A stretch of DNA of 64,000 bases from JAWKOK01 sp963765875. GTDB lineage: Bacteria; Chloroflexota; Anaerolineae; Caldilineales; Caldilineaceae. The stretch covers positions 239,778 through 303,777 of the forward strand of contig CAVXYK010000029.1 of NCBI GenBank assembly GCA_963765875.1, read 5' to 3'. The translations under genes and the position numbers were made by a program. The notes under the pieces were generated by a model. The model was not told the DNA's origin, made no database searches, and saw only the letters and a program-made list of their open reading frames with translations. Of the stretch, positions 1 through 9,256 are shown one piece after another; the first letter of the stretch is position 1; every line of letters starts with the position of its first letter.

Positions 1-912
1 CCAATTTGACGCGTAGGCAGGGTCATGGTGAGCAACATAAGCGCCGGGTGCCACAATCTGATATAATAGAAAAACAGCAGCAACCCCGTCGGAATCATCG
101 ACACCTGCGGTGATTGTGACATCCATATTCGATGTCGGCTGCTGTGGGCTGTGAGACACACTGTCGATGGAGGGTGGAGCATTGTCGCCAAGGAGAGGGT
201 TGAAGCGGCCTGGGCTAGGCAGACCAGAACGCCAGACTCCCGGTTGTTCGTTGTCCAGCGAGGGGTGTATCAGTTGTATGGAGTTGCCGGGTGGTGCACC
301 CACCGTCGGCCATGGGAATCCGAGCCGATATGAAACTTCATCGACAACAAATGCTTTTTCATTGCGCAGAATGATGCGCTCACCCCCATTGCTGAGTTTG
401 CCCTGAAACTGTCCGTCAGGCGCTTGGCCGAATTTTGCCCCAAACGCGTCTGCATTCTGGGCAATGACCATATATCCATTCGGGGCGATGGTAGCCCTGT
501 TGGGAAACAGATAGTCAACGCCTCCATCCAGCAGCCAGCCGGCTAGATCGACCGGATCACTACCGGCATTGTGGATTTCGACAAACTCGATCCACTCGGT
601 CACGGGTTCAGGCTTATAATGCACCTCGTTGATGACAATCTGAGGCAGCTCGTCCGAGGCAGATGCCTGTCCGATAAATGGCCAGAGTAACGAGAGTCCA
701 GAGAGTAGTACCACCCAGGTCAACAATCGGACCGGCTGAATGAAAGCGACGCCTGACATCATCGACAGAGGGAATCTTTTTTCAGATCCTATCGATGATG
801 GACGGATCGAGTTGATCTTGTGACATTCGCGTTGCACTGAACGATTTTGCAACTGTCCATTCAGTAACTGGTCATGAGATTGTGCCCCAGCAACTAAAGG
901 GGATGAGGCCAT
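1..912 (-). CDS. Secreted lamin-tail-domain protein (partial, C-terminus beyond window)
   Basis: An open frame of 304 codons runs from 912 off the left edge of the window. The start at 912 is chosen because a GGAG Shine-Dalgarno lies 7 nt upstream; an in-frame ATG ATG at 762 has no such site. A hydrophobic segment (LLTWVVLLSGLSLLW) ending in an ASA-type cleavage site lies around residues 59-80. A lamin-tail (LTD) beta-sandwich follows, with the signatures IVINEVHY, EWIEFVEIHN and LAGWLLDGG. After it comes an Ig-like segment (PPSIDSVSHSPQQP, DDSDGVAAV). In related proteins this order often precedes a CotH-kinase-type domain, but that part is outside the window. The gene is divergent from the FG-GAP gene at 1186. 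Probable role: extracellular surface protein; function unknown. Confidence 0.8.
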   Translation of the reverse strand, partial: MASSPLVAGAQSHDQLLNGQLQNRSVQRECHKINSIRPSSIGSEKRFPLSMMSGVAFIQPVRLLTWVVLLSGLSLLWPFIGQASASDELPQIVINEVHYKPEPVTEWIEFVEIHNAGSDPVDLAGWLLDGGVDYLFPNRATIAPNGYMVIAQNADAFGAKFGQAPDGQFQGKLSNGGERIILRNEKAFVVDEVSYRLGFPWPTVGAPPGNSIQLIHPSLDNEQPGVWRSGLPSPGRFNPLLGDNAPPSIDSVSHSPQQPTSNMDVTITAGVDDSDGVAAVFLLYQIVAPGAYVAHHDPAYASNW

Positions 913-1185
913 TAAATAGCTCCAACTCTGCTGTCGGTTGTTCTGATAGACAGCCGATGCTTTATTATGGGCGGCAGGTTCACAAGAATCGGGTAGCATA
1001 GAGTATTATTGACAACAATCTCTGTCCAAACGATTTGCAGAATAGGCGAGACAGAGAACGCAGTGTCTTTCGCCTAAATTACTGAATATTGGACAAAATT
1101 GCAAGAACTCGTAGGTTGGTACATGGACGGGGCACGTTGCGCCTGAAACCGCAATTATATCGGTAGTGGACGGGCATCTCATCCG
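913..1185. other. Divergent intergenic region
   Basis: This 273-nt gap separates two divergently read secreted-protein genes and must hold both promoters. I see no consensus-quality -35/-10 pair. An imperfect hairpin is present at about 1036-1076 (AGGCG.GACA pairing with TGTC..CGCCT), without a U-run. Confidence 0.4.
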
Positions 1186-4100
1186 ATGAGTGGGCCCGCT
1201 GTAGTAAAGATCGTAGCGTTGACAATGAAAAAAATGCATCAAAATCAAAGTGTGCCGGAGCAGAGAATCCCTGGTGTGGCGACAGTGATGCCGGCTGTCA
1301 GAAGCCGAACCGGCCATCTTCTCCCTGGTCGGCTCATGGTCCTGTTGATTCTGGGCCTGACATTTTCGGTGATTCCGGTCTCCCGGGTCGCTGCCGAGAC
1401 GCTTGCTTCACAGGCAGGCGGTTCCCAAACAGGGATCTCACAATCATCATCTCTAGTTCCATTTGGCGACGGCATTGCAATTGCTAACAATGCCGTCGCT
1501 GCACAATCGGTAGCGGCGGCGGATCTTGATGGCGACGGCGACATCGATGTGATTTCCGCCTCGCCCGGAGACAGCACAATCCGTTGGTATCGAAATATGG
1601 GCGGTCAGTTTCCATCGTTGCCTCCATCCACCATCGATACCCTGGCCGGGGCCAATACCGTCATCGCCACCGATCTCAATCGGGATGGGGCTGTCGACAT
1701 TGTTGCGTCCGGTATCGGCGGGGCAGATGGGGGGGCGCAGTTTGTCTGGTATCGAAATAACGGCGAGGCGAATCCCACCTTCAGCCGTAGCCTGATTGGC
1801 GAAGGATTAGGCGGCCCATCTGCGATTGAAGCCGCTGACCTTGATGGTGACGGAGATCCGGACCTGTTGCTTTCCTTGCGTGTGGCCGATCAAGTGGTCT
1901 GGTATGAAAATCTTGGCGGTCTTGCCCCCGGCTTTGCCTACCATCTGATTACGGATCAGGCTGACGGCGCTGCAGCAGTGCAAGCCGGCGATCTGGACAT
2001 GGACGGCGATCTGGATGTGGTGATGGCAGCAGAAAACACCGACACGATCGCATGGTTCAAGAATGAAGGAGGGGCGCCACTTCGTTTTTCACCGCGAGTC
2101 ATACGCACCTCAACACAATTGCCCTCGCCTGACCTCATTTTTTCGCGAACAGTCGATCTGGCCGACATGAACGATGACGGCAGACTGGATGTCGTCTACG
2201 GCTCGAAGGATGGCGGAGAGATCGGCTGGTACGAAAACGGGGGAGGCGCTGAGCCGCTCTTCCAACTGCATGTTGTGACGGCCGAGTTGAGCAATGTGAG
2301 ATTTGTCCTTTCCACAGACGTGAATCGGGACGGCGACGTCGACATTGTGGTCGCGAGCGAAAACAGAGTAACAGTCTTCGAAAACAGCAGTGACCCGCAG
2401 CCGCAGTTCGGCCAGCAGGACCTGGCACCGGACGCTGTCGGTGCGCAGGCTATTTCCGCGGCAGATGTGAATGGTGATGGGCTGCTCGACCTGCTTTCGG
2501 CTTCCCAAGGTGATCAACGCATCGTCTGGTATCCAAATCTGGCAGTCCATCGCAGCGCGTTCTATGCCCCCCAGACCCGCACCGTTGTGGTAAATGGATC
2601 CAGGGCGCGCATGGCATCCTCCGGCGATCTGGATCAAGACGGCGATATCGACATTGTCTCAATCTTGGGCACTCAAATTCTCTGGCATCAAAACGACGGC
2701 AATCAGCCACCTGCATTTCAGAATCGGGTTGTCGATTCCAGACTGGACGGCGGGCGCTGGGTCGACGTTGCCGACATGGACGGCGACGGTGATCTGGATA
2801 TCATCTCGGCCATAACAAACGACAATCGAATCGCCTGGCATGAGAACAACGGCAGTGCAACACCGAGTTTTTCGACTCGTGTGATCAGCGCGAATGCCAA
2901 TGGCGTACGTGCAGCCCTGGCCGCTGATCTGGACGGTGATGGCGATATGGACGTCTATTCCGCGTCCCACGGAGACAACAAGATTGCCTGGTTCGAGAAT
3001 CTCGATGGCGTTGCAGGCCGTTTTACGGAACACGTTGTCACACAGAGCACCATCTATGCGCGCTCGGCCTATGCCGCAGATCTGGACGGCGATGGCGATA
3101 TAGATCTGATGTCGGCATCCCAGTATGATGACAAGGTCAACTGGTACCGCAACAATGGCGGTCCGACGCCCACGTTTACGCCCTTTACCATCGGATATGC
3201 TGACGGCGTTCAACATATCTACGCAGCCGATATTGATAGCGACGGCGATCTCGACGTCCTCACAGCCTCCGAATACGACAACACCATTGCATACTACGAA
3301 AATGATGGCGGAACGGCGCCCCAGTTTGTCTGGCGGCCAGTCGATCGGTCTGCGGCTGCCGTGCACGCCGTGCTGGCGGATGATTTTGACGGCGATGGCG
3401 ATATGGACCTGGTTGCGGCTATCGAAAAGCTCAATGCATTCAAGTGGTATGAAAACACGGGTCAACAGCCGGCCCAGTTCATACCGCATCTGGTCTACGA
3501 TAAAGCGCTGGCTGCCCATGGTGTCCATATCGATGACATCGATGGCGATGGCGACAATGATCTGATCGGAGCCTCACGGGATGACGGGGTGATTGCATGG
3601 TTTGAAAACCGGGGCGGAAACTATGCCGTAGGCGTTGAGCAAGCAACATCGGCCGTGAACGCTGCTGGGTGGTTTGGTGAGCTGGCACAAATCCTGGTTG
3701 CGCATCGTGGGCGATTGGGCGATGCTGACATCGAACTCAACTCGCTCGAATTTACGTTTTGGGACGGCGTCAATAACCAGTTGGACGACAAGACGTTTCG
3801 CCAGCTGGTGAAATCAGTCCATGTCTATCGAGATACTGGCGATGGTCTCTTCAATCCCAGCGTAGATCAGCAATTGGTCTGGCTAGACCAACCAGGCTTG
3901 AATAGTGAGCGACACCTCGTGGTGCCAATGCCGGTCAACGTCGGGGTGACGCCAATCGCCGTGGGTCAGACGCTGCAATTCTTTGTCGCCATGGAGATGA
4001 TCGATATTTGTAGAACGCCATCTGACACATTCCGACTCTCAATGGTACTGTCGTCTCGCACCGCACGTGATAGTTGGTTCAAGAGACCGATGCTGGCCGA

Positions 4101-4677
4101 ATCAGTCGCCAGCACTGGAGCCAACACGGTTACCGGTGGTGAGGTCCTTGAAGACTATCTCTTCATAAACGAGTTTATGGCCAGCAACAACGGTACCTAT
4201 CCAGACCCTGAAGAAGAGACCGAATTCCCTGATTGGATCGAAGTCTACAATGCAGCGCCCTTTGCTGTGAGTTTGGGCGGCATGTACTTGACCGACGATC
4301 TGAGCGAGCCGACCAAGTATAGAATTCCGGATGGAAATCCGGAAGAAGTTACCGTGCCGGCGCGTGGTTATCTGGTCTTCATTGCCGATGGAGAGGAAAC
4401 GCAGGGTGCGCTTCACACGAACTTCCGGTTGTCCGGCAGCGGTGAAAGCATCGGCCTCTTCGATACGGACCAGGCAGCCAATCAAGTTATCGATATCATC
4501 TCGTTCGACGAGCAGGCGTCAAATGTCGCCTTCGGCCGATTCCCAAGCGGTGAAGATACGTGGATGCCATTAGGGGCGGCAACGCCGGGGGCCACAAACA
4601 TGAATGTGGTACTGGACAACCATATCTACCTGCCCATCCTTTCTATCCCAAGCCCATCTCGGTCTGATTGCCAATAG
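1186..4677 (+). CDS. Secreted 14-repeat FG-GAP/VCBS protein with C-terminal lamin-tail domain
   Basis: Large exported protein of 1163 residues. A hydrophobic signal segment spans residues 50-64 and cleavage is likely after VAA at about 70. An in-frame ATG at 1225 (MKKMHQ) is an alternative, more natural start, but neither has a strong ribosome site. Fourteen FG-GAP/VCBS blades follow, each with a calcium-loop core such as ADLDGDGDIDVISAS and a closing W(Y/F)xN motif. A break (HRSAFYAPQ) after blade 7 suggests two seven-bladed propellers. A conserved linker domain lies at about 825-985 and a lamin-tail domain at about 991-1137 (FINEFMASNN, WIEVYN, GMYLTDDL). The C-terminus has IYLPILSI, similar to other exported proteins here. 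It is a close paralogue of the protein at 9257. Likely role: calcium-stabilised surface adhesion or scaffold; the exact function is unknown. Confidence 0.88.
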   Translation: MSGPAVVKIVALTMKKMHQNQSVPEQRIPGVATVMPAVRSRTGHLLPGRLMVLLILGLTFSVIPVSRVAAETLASQAGGSQTGISQSSSLVPFGDGIAIANNAVAAQSVAAADLDGDGDIDVISASPGDSTIRWYRNMGGQFPSLPPSTIDTLAGANTVIATDLNRDGAVDIVASGIGGADGGAQFVWYRNNGEANPTFSRSLIGEGLGGPSAIEAADLDGDGDPDLLLSLRVADQVVWYENLGGLAPGFAYHLITDQADGAAAVQAGDLDMDGDLDVVMAAENTDTIAWFKNEGGAPLRFSPRVIRTSTQLPSPDLIFSRTVDLADMNDDGRLDVVYGSKDGGEIGWYENGGGAEPLFQLHVVTAELSNVRFVLSTDVNRDGDVDIVVASENRVTVFENSSDPQPQFGQQDLAPDAVGAQAISAADVNGDGLLDLLSASQGDQRIVWYPNLAVHRSAFYAPQTRTVVVNGSRARMASSGDLDQDGDIDIVSILGTQILWHQNDGNQPPAFQNRVVDSRLDGGRWVDVADMDGDGDLDIISAITNDNRIAWHENNGSATPSFSTRVISANANGVRAALAADLDGDGDMDVYSASHGDNKIAWFENLDGVAGRFTEHVVTQSTIYARSAYAADLDGDGDIDLMSASQYDDKVNWYRNNGGPTPTFTPFTIGYADGVQHIYAADIDSDGDLDVLTASEYDNTIAYYENDGGTAPQFVWRPVDRSAAAVHAVLADDFDGDGDMDLVAAIEKLNAFKWYENTGQQPAQFIPHLVYDKALAAHGVHIDDIDGDGDNDLIGASRDDGVIAWFENRGGNYAVGVEQATSAVNAAGWFGELAQILVAHRGRLGDADIELNSLEFTFWDGVNNQLDDKTFRQLVKSVHVYRDTGDGLFNPSVDQQLVWLDQPGLNSERHLVVPMPVNVGVTPIAVGQTLQFFVAMEMIDICRTPSDTFRLSMVLSSRTARDSWFKRPMLAESVASTGANTVTGGEVLEDYLFINEFMASNNGTYPDPEEETEFPDWIEVYNAAPFAVSLGGMYLTDDLSEPTKYRIPDGNPEEVTVPARGYLVFIADGEETQGALHTNFRLSGSGESIGLFDTDQAANQVIDIISFDEQASNVAFGRFPSGEDTWMPLGAATPGATNMNVVLDNHIYLPILSIPSPSRSDCQ

Positions 4678-4679
4678 AT

Positions 4680-6632
4680 ATGCGTCGTGAGCAAATGAGA
4701 CGTTTCATACGATTCCTTCAAGTGGGGCTGCTGCTCTCTCTCGTGCTGTACACAGCATCGGCTCAAGCCCAGTCCGGCGCGGACAAAAGCGACGAGATCG
4801 TCTATATCGACAGCAATGGTTTCATTCGTGTCTTGGACCCGTACCAGAGCGAAAACAGCCCGGTAGTGCAGTGGCGCAGTCCAGACGGCGGATGGTACGA
4901 TGCAGCGTTGGGCGATTTCAATGCAGACGGAGATGCGGAAATCGCGGCTGTCGGCGCATCAGTAGGTCCCGACGGGATCGAGACAACCCGGCTGGCAATC
5001 TTTGATCCGGTAGTAGCCAGTGGCGAGGTCAATTCAGATCAGCGGATCAATGGCATTCCTTGGACTACGCTTTACACGGAAACACTGCCCGGTCCTGCCG
5101 AAAACCCCTTTGGCATCGCAGTCGGAAAATTCTCGCCGGACGAAGTGCCGAGTGGGGTAACGGACGGGATTGTGATTGGCGCCGTGCTCCCCGATGCCGG
5201 AGATGACGAGCTGACGCCATCCCGGGTGACGCTGCTCTCTGCAACGAGCAGCGATGGTCGCAGCTGGGAGACGCGTTTCACCCGAGATTTTCGGAATGAG
5301 TGGGCACTGATACGGGCTGGAAACATCAATAACACAGGGCTTGACGAGGTCGTGCTTGTCGATGAAGGGCTTTCTTCGTTGGCCGCCTACCGCATCAATA
5401 ACGGCATGAGCGATGAAGATCGCATTTTCCTCAATGCAAGCGAAAGCAGGAAATGGAATGACGCAATTGTTGCTGCTAGTTGGGAACAGATGAATCAGTT
5501 GATCGGCGCTCGCAGTGTGCCGATTGAGCTACCTGCCTTCCTCATCTTTCAGTATCAGAACGCTGACGACGAGTGGATCGACCTCTTTGGAGAATCCTTT
5601 GCCCCGCCCCCCCTGCGCCTCTTTGCAGCGGACATAAATGCCAGCGGCGATGACGAAATATTTATTCTACGCGATGTTCCATCCGACAACACGGTACAGC
5701 CACGCCTCTTCATGCGCCATCTAGGGTTTGATGTCGTCAACCCGTTTGAGGCAATGCTCGACCCTGACAACGGCTACAAAGAGGGCGCTGGCGGCGATAT
5801 CTATGGCGACGATGGCGGCAAAGATGAAATCGTCGTCATACGCGATAACTTCATCCGTATCTACACGGAGCCTGAATTGAACCAGAATTTCCTGCTCTTT
5901 GGGCGCACAACCAATCTCCGCACGGTCGAGGTGGGCGATCTGGATGCAATCGGATTCGTTCCTCAGCCCGCGTTTAAGGCCTCGCCGGATTCGCTCAGTG
6001 AGACCATGGCCCAGGACGAGGTCCTTGGCCCCCTCACCATTGAACTGACGGATGTGGTCTCCGATACTGAGATCCCTTTTACCTATTCGATTCAAGGCAA
6101 TCCAGACTGGATCACGGTCGATGCCTCATCTGACCGTACGCCGGCCACCTTTCAGGTCTATCTGGATGCCACCAAATTACAAGAAGGCGCGTACACGACG
6201 GCCATAGAAATCGAGACGGATGCTGACGACATTGTCGACCCCAATCTATCGATCCCCATCGAAGTAGCGGTTGAGTCAGGCATATCCGTCGTACCGAACA
6301 TCGCGGTATTCCTCTATGAATCTTGCGATGGAAATCCCGGTTCCCGCTCTCAGGCGATCCAGGTTTTGGGCACGGCCCAGGAGAAAATCACGGCAACGAT
6401 CGCTTCGTCACCGTCAAACCCGGAGCCGGTGGACTGGGCAATGGCCGAGTTGCACAGCGACGAATTACCGACTGTCGTGACAGTGACTGTTGATCCGCAA
6501 ACGCGGAACGCTGATTTGGAGGAGGCCGTTCTACTTTTGGAGGAGCAAAAAGTAGGTGGATCCAAGCAGAGCGTTCCAATCTATCTTATCTGTGCGAATC
6601 AACTGCAGTATCTGCCCACCATCGCCAAATGA
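4680..6632 (+). CDS. Secreted FG-GAP-like protein with Ig/BACON-like C-terminal domains
   Basis: An exported protein of about 650 residues that begins 2 nt after the preceding stop, so the two are probably co-transcribed. An in-frame TTG at 4668 would overlap the upstream gene by 10 nt, and ATG 4695 is also possible. The signal segment is VGLLLSLVLYTASAQA. The N-terminal half has degenerate FG-GAP-like strands (DSNGFIRVLD, LGDFNADGDAEIAAVG, NNTGLDEVVLV, ASGDDEIFIL), suggesting a propeller. Two Ig/BACON-like domains follow, at about 432-535 (ASPDSLSETMA, NPDWITVDASS) and 535-640. The C-terminus is QLQYLPTIAK, a short YLP tail resembling that of neighbouring exported proteins. Function unknown; presumably a partner of the other surface proteins in this run. 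Confidence 0.8.
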   Translation: MRREQMRRFIRFLQVGLLLSLVLYTASAQAQSGADKSDEIVYIDSNGFIRVLDPYQSENSPVVQWRSPDGGWYDAALGDFNADGDAEIAAVGASVGPDGIETTRLAIFDPVVASGEVNSDQRINGIPWTTLYTETLPGPAENPFGIAVGKFSPDEVPSGVTDGIVIGAVLPDAGDDELTPSRVTLLSATSSDGRSWETRFTRDFRNEWALIRAGNINNTGLDEVVLVDEGLSSLAAYRINNGMSDEDRIFLNASESRKWNDAIVAASWEQMNQLIGARSVPIELPAFLIFQYQNADDEWIDLFGESFAPPPLRLFAADINASGDDEIFILRDVPSDNTVQPRLFMRHLGFDVVNPFEAMLDPDNGYKEGAGGDIYGDDGGKDEIVVIRDNFIRIYTEPELNQNFLLFGRTTNLRTVEVGDLDAIGFVPQPAFKASPDSLSETMAQDEVLGPLTIELTDVVSDTEIPFTYSIQGNPDWITVDASSDRTPATFQVYLDATKLQEGAYTTAIEIETDADDIVDPNLSIPIEVAVESGISVVPNIAVFLYESCDGNPGSRSQAIQVLGTAQEKITATIASSPSNPEPVDWAMAELHSDELPTVVTVTVDPQTRNADLEEAVLLLEEQKVGGSKQSVPIYLICANQLQYLPTIAK

Positions 6633-6656
6633 AGTCATAGATCGTTGAAGCCAACT

Positions 6657-9095
6657 ATGCATTCAGTCGGTTCCCAGGACGACCTTGATCACGTGCAAAA
6701 AAGCGCCTTGAGCAGCAATCGAAAGGAAAAGATTGTCCTAGCCGTCGCCGTCTCTTTCCTATTCGGTGCGCTGTTCATACTTCTGCTTGGCGTAAACATG
6801 CGTCGTGGATTAAACCATGATGAGCATCAGTTTGTTGCCAGCTCGACGCTGCTGGCCCGTGACGCCCTCCTTCCCTATGCAGACTTCGCCTATTTTCATG
6901 TACCCCTTCTCAGCCTAGCCTATGCCATTGTCTACCAGTTCACCCAGGAACTGCTGCTCAGCGCACGACTTGTTTCCGTCTTCTTTTCATGGTTGACATT
7001 AGGACTGATCTTCTTCGCTGCCTACCGGAGACGTGTCGCCGAGCGGTTACGCATCCGCCTCCTGTTCGCAATGATGGCAGCGCTCTGGCTGATGTCGCTG
7101 CCCATATTTTCCTACACCAGCGGCCGCGCCTGGAACCATGACGTGCCGGTCTTCCTGATGTTACTGGCCTTCTTTATCCATAGCGACGCCCTGATCGAGC
7201 GGCGTTCACCGTTCTGGCTTGGCGCCAGCGGGCTTCTGATGGGTCTGGCATCCGTAACGCGTCTCTCTTTCGCCTTGACGGCGCTTCCCTTCATTCTGGT
7301 TCTCTGGCTCTACCCAGTCTACAAAGGGCGTACTCGATGGATCGGCGTCGGTATGTTTCTGCTCGGATACATCATCGGTGCGATTCCAGCCATCGCACTC
7401 TTTATCGTCGATCCGGCAGCCTTTCTCTTTGGCAATGTCGAGTACGTACGGCTCAACACGCTCTATTATCAGGACCAGGGTCAGCTTGAGGCGATGACAT
7501 TGCTCGGTAAGCTTACCTTTTTGGCTAAACTGTTGGCGACCCAACCGGGAAATCTGATCGCGGTCATCGTGTTGATCTTGGGTAGCGTTCCGCTTTTTGA
7601 TTCAATCCGCCTTCGCATGCCTGGAATGCGTTCAAGAAACATTGTACGCGACAAGGCCAACTCGCTATTTCGGTATGGCTTTGCTATATTGTTGCTACTC
7701 TTTTCGCTTGTCGGCGCTTTCGCAGCTACGCCGTCACAGCCGCAATACTTCTACGTTCTTTTCCCGCTTGTGGTTCTGAGCAGCGCCTACGCATTCAACG
7801 CTTGGCCCACCCGGTTGCAGCCTCGTGGGCTATTGCTACTGGCCTCTGCGATCTTCGTCACCGTTCTACTTGCGATTCCCAGCTATGCACAGGGGTTGGC
7901 CGTTGTTTTTACACCGGACGAATGGTATCCCCGCAAACTACATGCACGCAGCCAAGTCGCTGCCCAACTCGTGCAACATGGAAACGTATTGAGCCTCTCA
8001 CCGATTTACCCGCTTGAGGGTAAGGCCCAGATCTATCCGGAATTCGCCAGTGGTCCTTTCGGTTGGCGTGTCGCATCATTGATAGACGAGGCCCAGCGAA
8101 AAGAGTTTCATTTGGTTGCTCCCGACGATCTGGATGAATTTCTGGCTGCAGATCCGCCGCGCGGCATTTTGGTTGGCCTGGACAACGATGACCTGTTTGA
8201 GGAGGCGCCTTTCGTCGCCTACGCCCGGGAACACGCCTACGTACCCGTCGACCTAACCGACGAAGGCACGCTGTGGCTCTCTCCGCTGGCCGTCTGGCAG
8301 GACAATATTCTGCTGGGAGGCCACATCACACCCGAACAGCCTGTGCAACCAGGCGATACCGCTGACATGACGTTCTATCTGCAGAATCGTCGACCCATCG
8401 ATGACAATCTCAACGTTCTGGTTCGTCTGATCGGCGCCGATGGAAGCGAGCTTCTGCGCGATGAAGGATGGCCCTGGGGATCGCCGACGACCACGTGGGA
8501 GCCAGATGATGTCTGGCCGGATGGACATCGACTGGTCATTCCGGAGACCGCACAGCCAGGATACTACGCTATCGAGGTCGGCTTCTACAATCCGGCCGAT
8601 CTTGAGCCGTATGGCGATCCGGCCATTATCGGACATTTGGCCGTTGGCGACGGCGATTACTTCAGTGAAGCATCTACACCGCTGGTACGCTTCGGCAACA
8701 CCATCGATTTGCTACGAGCCGAGCTGCCGGATGAGCCGCTACAACCAGGAGACCAAGCGCCGGTTCACCTGGTCTGGCGCGGCGAACAGCGGCCTGATGC
8801 CGGCTACACGGTCTTCGTACATCTGCTGGATATGAATGGAAACCTGGTTGCCCAGGTCGACGCCCCGCCGCTGGGCGGTTTCTTCCCCACGTCAAACTGG
8901 TTGCCCGGCCTGTCTGTGACCGACGGGCTTGATCTCCAGCTACCCGCCGACCTTTCAGCAGGCAGCTATCAGGTCAGTCTAGGCATGTATGATTCTGCTG
9001 ACCAGCAGCGACTCACAGTGACCCCCGGCCCCTCAATAGGCGAACTATCGACCAACGCAGACACGGTTCTGATTGGCAGCATCGATATTGAATAG
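6657..9095 (+). CDS. GT-C family membrane glycosyltransferase with C-terminal beta-sandwich domains
   Basis: Integral membrane protein of about 812 residues. The ATG at 6657 is preferred over an in-frame TTG at 6645. After a first transmembrane helix comes RRGLNHDEHQFV; the DE pair just after helix 1 is the catalytic-loop signature of PMT/ArnT-type GT-C enzymes, which use polyprenyl-phosphate sugars. Roughly ten hydrophobic helices extend to about residue 430. The extracytoplasmic C-terminal region contains two beta-sandwich domains (GGHITPEQPVQPGDTADM and LPDEPLQPGDQAPVHLVW). A similar last domain is present in the opposite-strand enzyme at 12669. It sits between two FG-GAP surface-protein genes and may glycosylate surface proteins or glycans; acceptor and sugar cannot be inferred. 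Confidence 0.82.
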   Translation: MHSVGSQDDLDHVQKSALSSNRKEKIVLAVAVSFLFGALFILLLGVNMRRGLNHDEHQFVASSTLLARDALLPYADFAYFHVPLLSLAYAIVYQFTQELLLSARLVSVFFSWLTLGLIFFAAYRRRVAERLRIRLLFAMMAALWLMSLPIFSYTSGRAWNHDVPVFLMLLAFFIHSDALIERRSPFWLGASGLLMGLASVTRLSFALTALPFILVLWLYPVYKGRTRWIGVGMFLLGYIIGAIPAIALFIVDPAAFLFGNVEYVRLNTLYYQDQGQLEAMTLLGKLTFLAKLLATQPGNLIAVIVLILGSVPLFDSIRLRMPGMRSRNIVRDKANSLFRYGFAILLLLFSLVGAFAATPSQPQYFYVLFPLVVLSSAYAFNAWPTRLQPRGLLLLASAIFVTVLLAIPSYAQGLAVVFTPDEWYPRKLHARSQVAAQLVQHGNVLSLSPIYPLEGKAQIYPEFASGPFGWRVASLIDEAQRKEFHLVAPDDLDEFLAADPPRGILVGLDNDDLFEEAPFVAYAREHAYVPVDLTDEGTLWLSPLAVWQDNILLGGHITPEQPVQPGDTADMTFYLQNRRPIDDNLNVLVRLIGADGSELLRDEGWPWGSPTTTWEPDDVWPDGHRLVIPETAQPGYYAIEVGFYNPADLEPYGDPAIIGHLAVGDGDYFSEASTPLVRFGNTIDLLRAELPDEPLQPGDQAPVHLVWRGEQRPDAGYTVFVHLLDMNGNLVAQVDAPPLGGFFPTSNWLPGLSVTDGLDLQLPADLSAGSYQVSLGMYDSADQQRLTVTPGPSIGELSTNADTVLIGSIDIE

Positions 9096-9256
9096 GTTCT
9101 TTGGGATCTCAGCAGGTGCAAGCTATCTTCCTGGAAGATTTTCGAGCGCAATGGCCTCCGACCGCCGATTTGCCAGGAAGATTCTCTGTCACTCCCTGAA
9201 GTCCCGAAGAGCGATTGAATAGTCCGCCGACCAAGCGCTTGAACAATAGAGAATCA

